Of a stretch of DNA of 64,000 nucleotides, positions 63,238 to 64,000 are shown piece by piece. The stretch covers positions 2,826,001-2,890,000 of the forward strand of contig NZ_CP083376.1 of the NCBI RefSeq assembly GCF_020042665.1. The letters are read 5' to 3'. The notes under the pieces are model-generated. The model was not told the origin of the DNA, ran no database searches, and saw nothing but the letters and a program-made list of their open reading frames with translations. Within the stretch, counting starts at the first letter, position 1. Every line of letters starts with the position of its first letter. The translations under genes were made by a program, and so were the position numbers. This DNA comes from Pseudoxanthomonas sp. X-1 (lineage in GTDB: Bacteria > Pseudomonadota > Gammaproteobacteria > Xanthomonadales > Xanthomonadaceae).

Positions 63238-63617
63238 CAGGCGGCCTGCTTGGGAATCGAATGGTTGGTGTGGGTGATGACGTTCTGTCCGTCCACGTAG
63301 ATCAGCGTGGGCTGGAACGCATCGGCCTCGGCCTCGGACATGCTCGCAAAGGCGGCGATGATGATGATGTCGCCCACCTGCACATGGCGCGCGGCGCCGC
63401 CATTGAGCGAGATGATGCCGCTGCCTTCGTCGGCGCGCAGGGCGTAGGTGCTGAAGCGCGCACCGTTGGTGACGTCCCAGATGTGCACCTGCTCGAATTC
63501 GCGGATGCCGCTGGCGTCGAGCAGCATGCCGTCGATGGCGATCGAGCCTTCGTAGTTCAGCTCGGAGTGGGTGACGGTAGCGCGGTGGATCTTGGTCTTG
63601 AGCAGGCTCAGGTGCAT
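63237..63617 (-). CDS. panD: Aspartate 1-decarboxylase proenzyme
   Basis: This 126-residue pyruvoyl enzyme makes beta-alanine for pantothenate. Self-cleavage occurs at G24-S25 in [21 protein letters not shown] and [10 protein letters not shown] are conserved. It lies 80 bases after panC and is coupled to pgi. Confidence 0.97.
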   Translation of the reverse strand: MHLSLLKTKIHRATVTHSELNYEGSIAIDGMLLDASGIREFEQVHIWDVTNGARFSTYALRADEGSGIISLNGGAARHVQVGDIIIIAAFASMSEAEADAFQPTLIYVDGQNVITHTNHSIPKQAA

Positions 63618-63697
63618 CGGCGTAGGGCAGCGGCAGGAAAGCAGGCCGGCGAGTCTAGCAGCGCGCGGCAGGCGGCACCGTGCAACGCGCGCGGCTT

Positions 63698-64000
63698 TCA
63701 GAATTCCAGGTTGTCGATCAGCCGGGTGCTGCCCAGGCGGGCGGCGATCAGCGCCACTTTCGCGCCCGGCTCGCCGTCGGCCGGCTCGGACAGGTCAGGC
63801 CGGCGCACCACGGTGTAATCCACCACATAGCCGACCTGCGCCAGGCGCGCGGCGGCGGCCTGTTCGACCTGGGCGCGCGGGGTGCCGGCGATCAGGTCAT
63901 CGCGCATCTGCAGCAGGGTGCGGCGGATCTCGGCGGCGACGGGGCGCTGCTCGCCGGACAGGTACTGGTTGCGTGAGCTCATCGCCAGGCCGTCGGCCTC
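63698..64000 (-). CDS. panC: Pantothenate synthetase PanC (C-terminal part; 5' end outside window)
   Basis: The last 100 codons plus stop are present. They read [20 protein letters not shown], the KMSKS-like loop of PanC, then the small C-terminal domain ending [17 protein letters not shown]. PanC condenses pantoate with the beta-alanine made by PanD. Truncation is only the window edge. Confidence 0.94.
   Translation of the reverse strand, partial: EADGLAMSSRNQYLSGEQRPVAAEIRRTLLQMRDDLIAGTPRAQVEQAAAARLAQVGYVVDYTVVRRPDLSEPADGEPGAKVALIAARLGSTRLIDNLEF

Overview
This window is high-GC bacterial chromosome. It very likely comes from a member of the Xanthomonadaceae (Pseudoxanthomonas, Xanthomonas, Lysobacter or Luteimonas type). 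The evidence is the core-gene order (glmM-accD, trpA/trpB with a divergent LysR gene, trpF-truA-fimV-asd-aroC-prmB, dcd-apbC, metG, mutL-ami-tsaE-nnrD-queG, pgi-panD-panC), large TonB-dependent receptors, an endonuclease-type MutL, and short intergenic repeats. The genus is inferred from gene content, not from a database search. No rRNA, tRNA, CRISPR array, insertion sequence, prophage or replication origin was seen.

Region 1 (1-18.0 kb) is housekeeping. It holds cell-wall precursor synthesis (glmM, cut by the window edge), fatty-acid initiation (accD), a periplasmic esterase lipoprotein, and tryptophan synthase (trpB, a DUF3144 gene, trpA) with a divergent TrpI-like LysR gene and a palindromic operator candidate. 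An NdvA-like glucan exporter follows, then trpF, truA, fimV, asd, a 2-hydroxyacid dehydrogenase, aroC, prmB, an SCO1 copper chaperone and psd. Many neighbours overlap by ATGA or TGATG, so they are probably translationally coupled. Just after psd lie a 15-bp tandem repeat across its stop codon and a decayed copy of its pyruvoyl-site segment.

Region 2 (18.1-36 kb) holds a secreted protein of unknown function, an MdtABC/MuxABC-type RND efflux operon without an outer-membrane factor, the lytic transglycosylase MltD, a HerA/DUF853 ATPase, greB, rimO, a dienelactone hydrolase with a HIT protein, dcd and apbC.

Region 3 (36-45.4 kb) looks accessory. It sits between apbC and metG, which are neighbours in many gammaproteobacteria. 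It carries a TonB-dependent receptor followed by a TPR-sulfotransferase, an opposing Oar-like TonB receptor with a very AT-rich upstream region, and a DUF2147 protein. Two direct copies of a dispersed intergenic repeat flank the dcd-to-DUF2147 segment. This is the most interesting part of the window.

Region 4 (45.4-64 kb) holds metG, an MFS/ArsB-like transporter pair, a HAD phosphatase, a soluble RnfB-like ferredoxin, TraB/GumN and DUF1684 proteins, mutL, an N-acetylmuramoyl-L-alanine amidase, tsaE, nnrD and the divergent queG. After these come an NmrA-type oxidoreductase with a divergent LysR regulator and the pantothenate/glycolysis set panC (cut by the window edge), panD and pgi.
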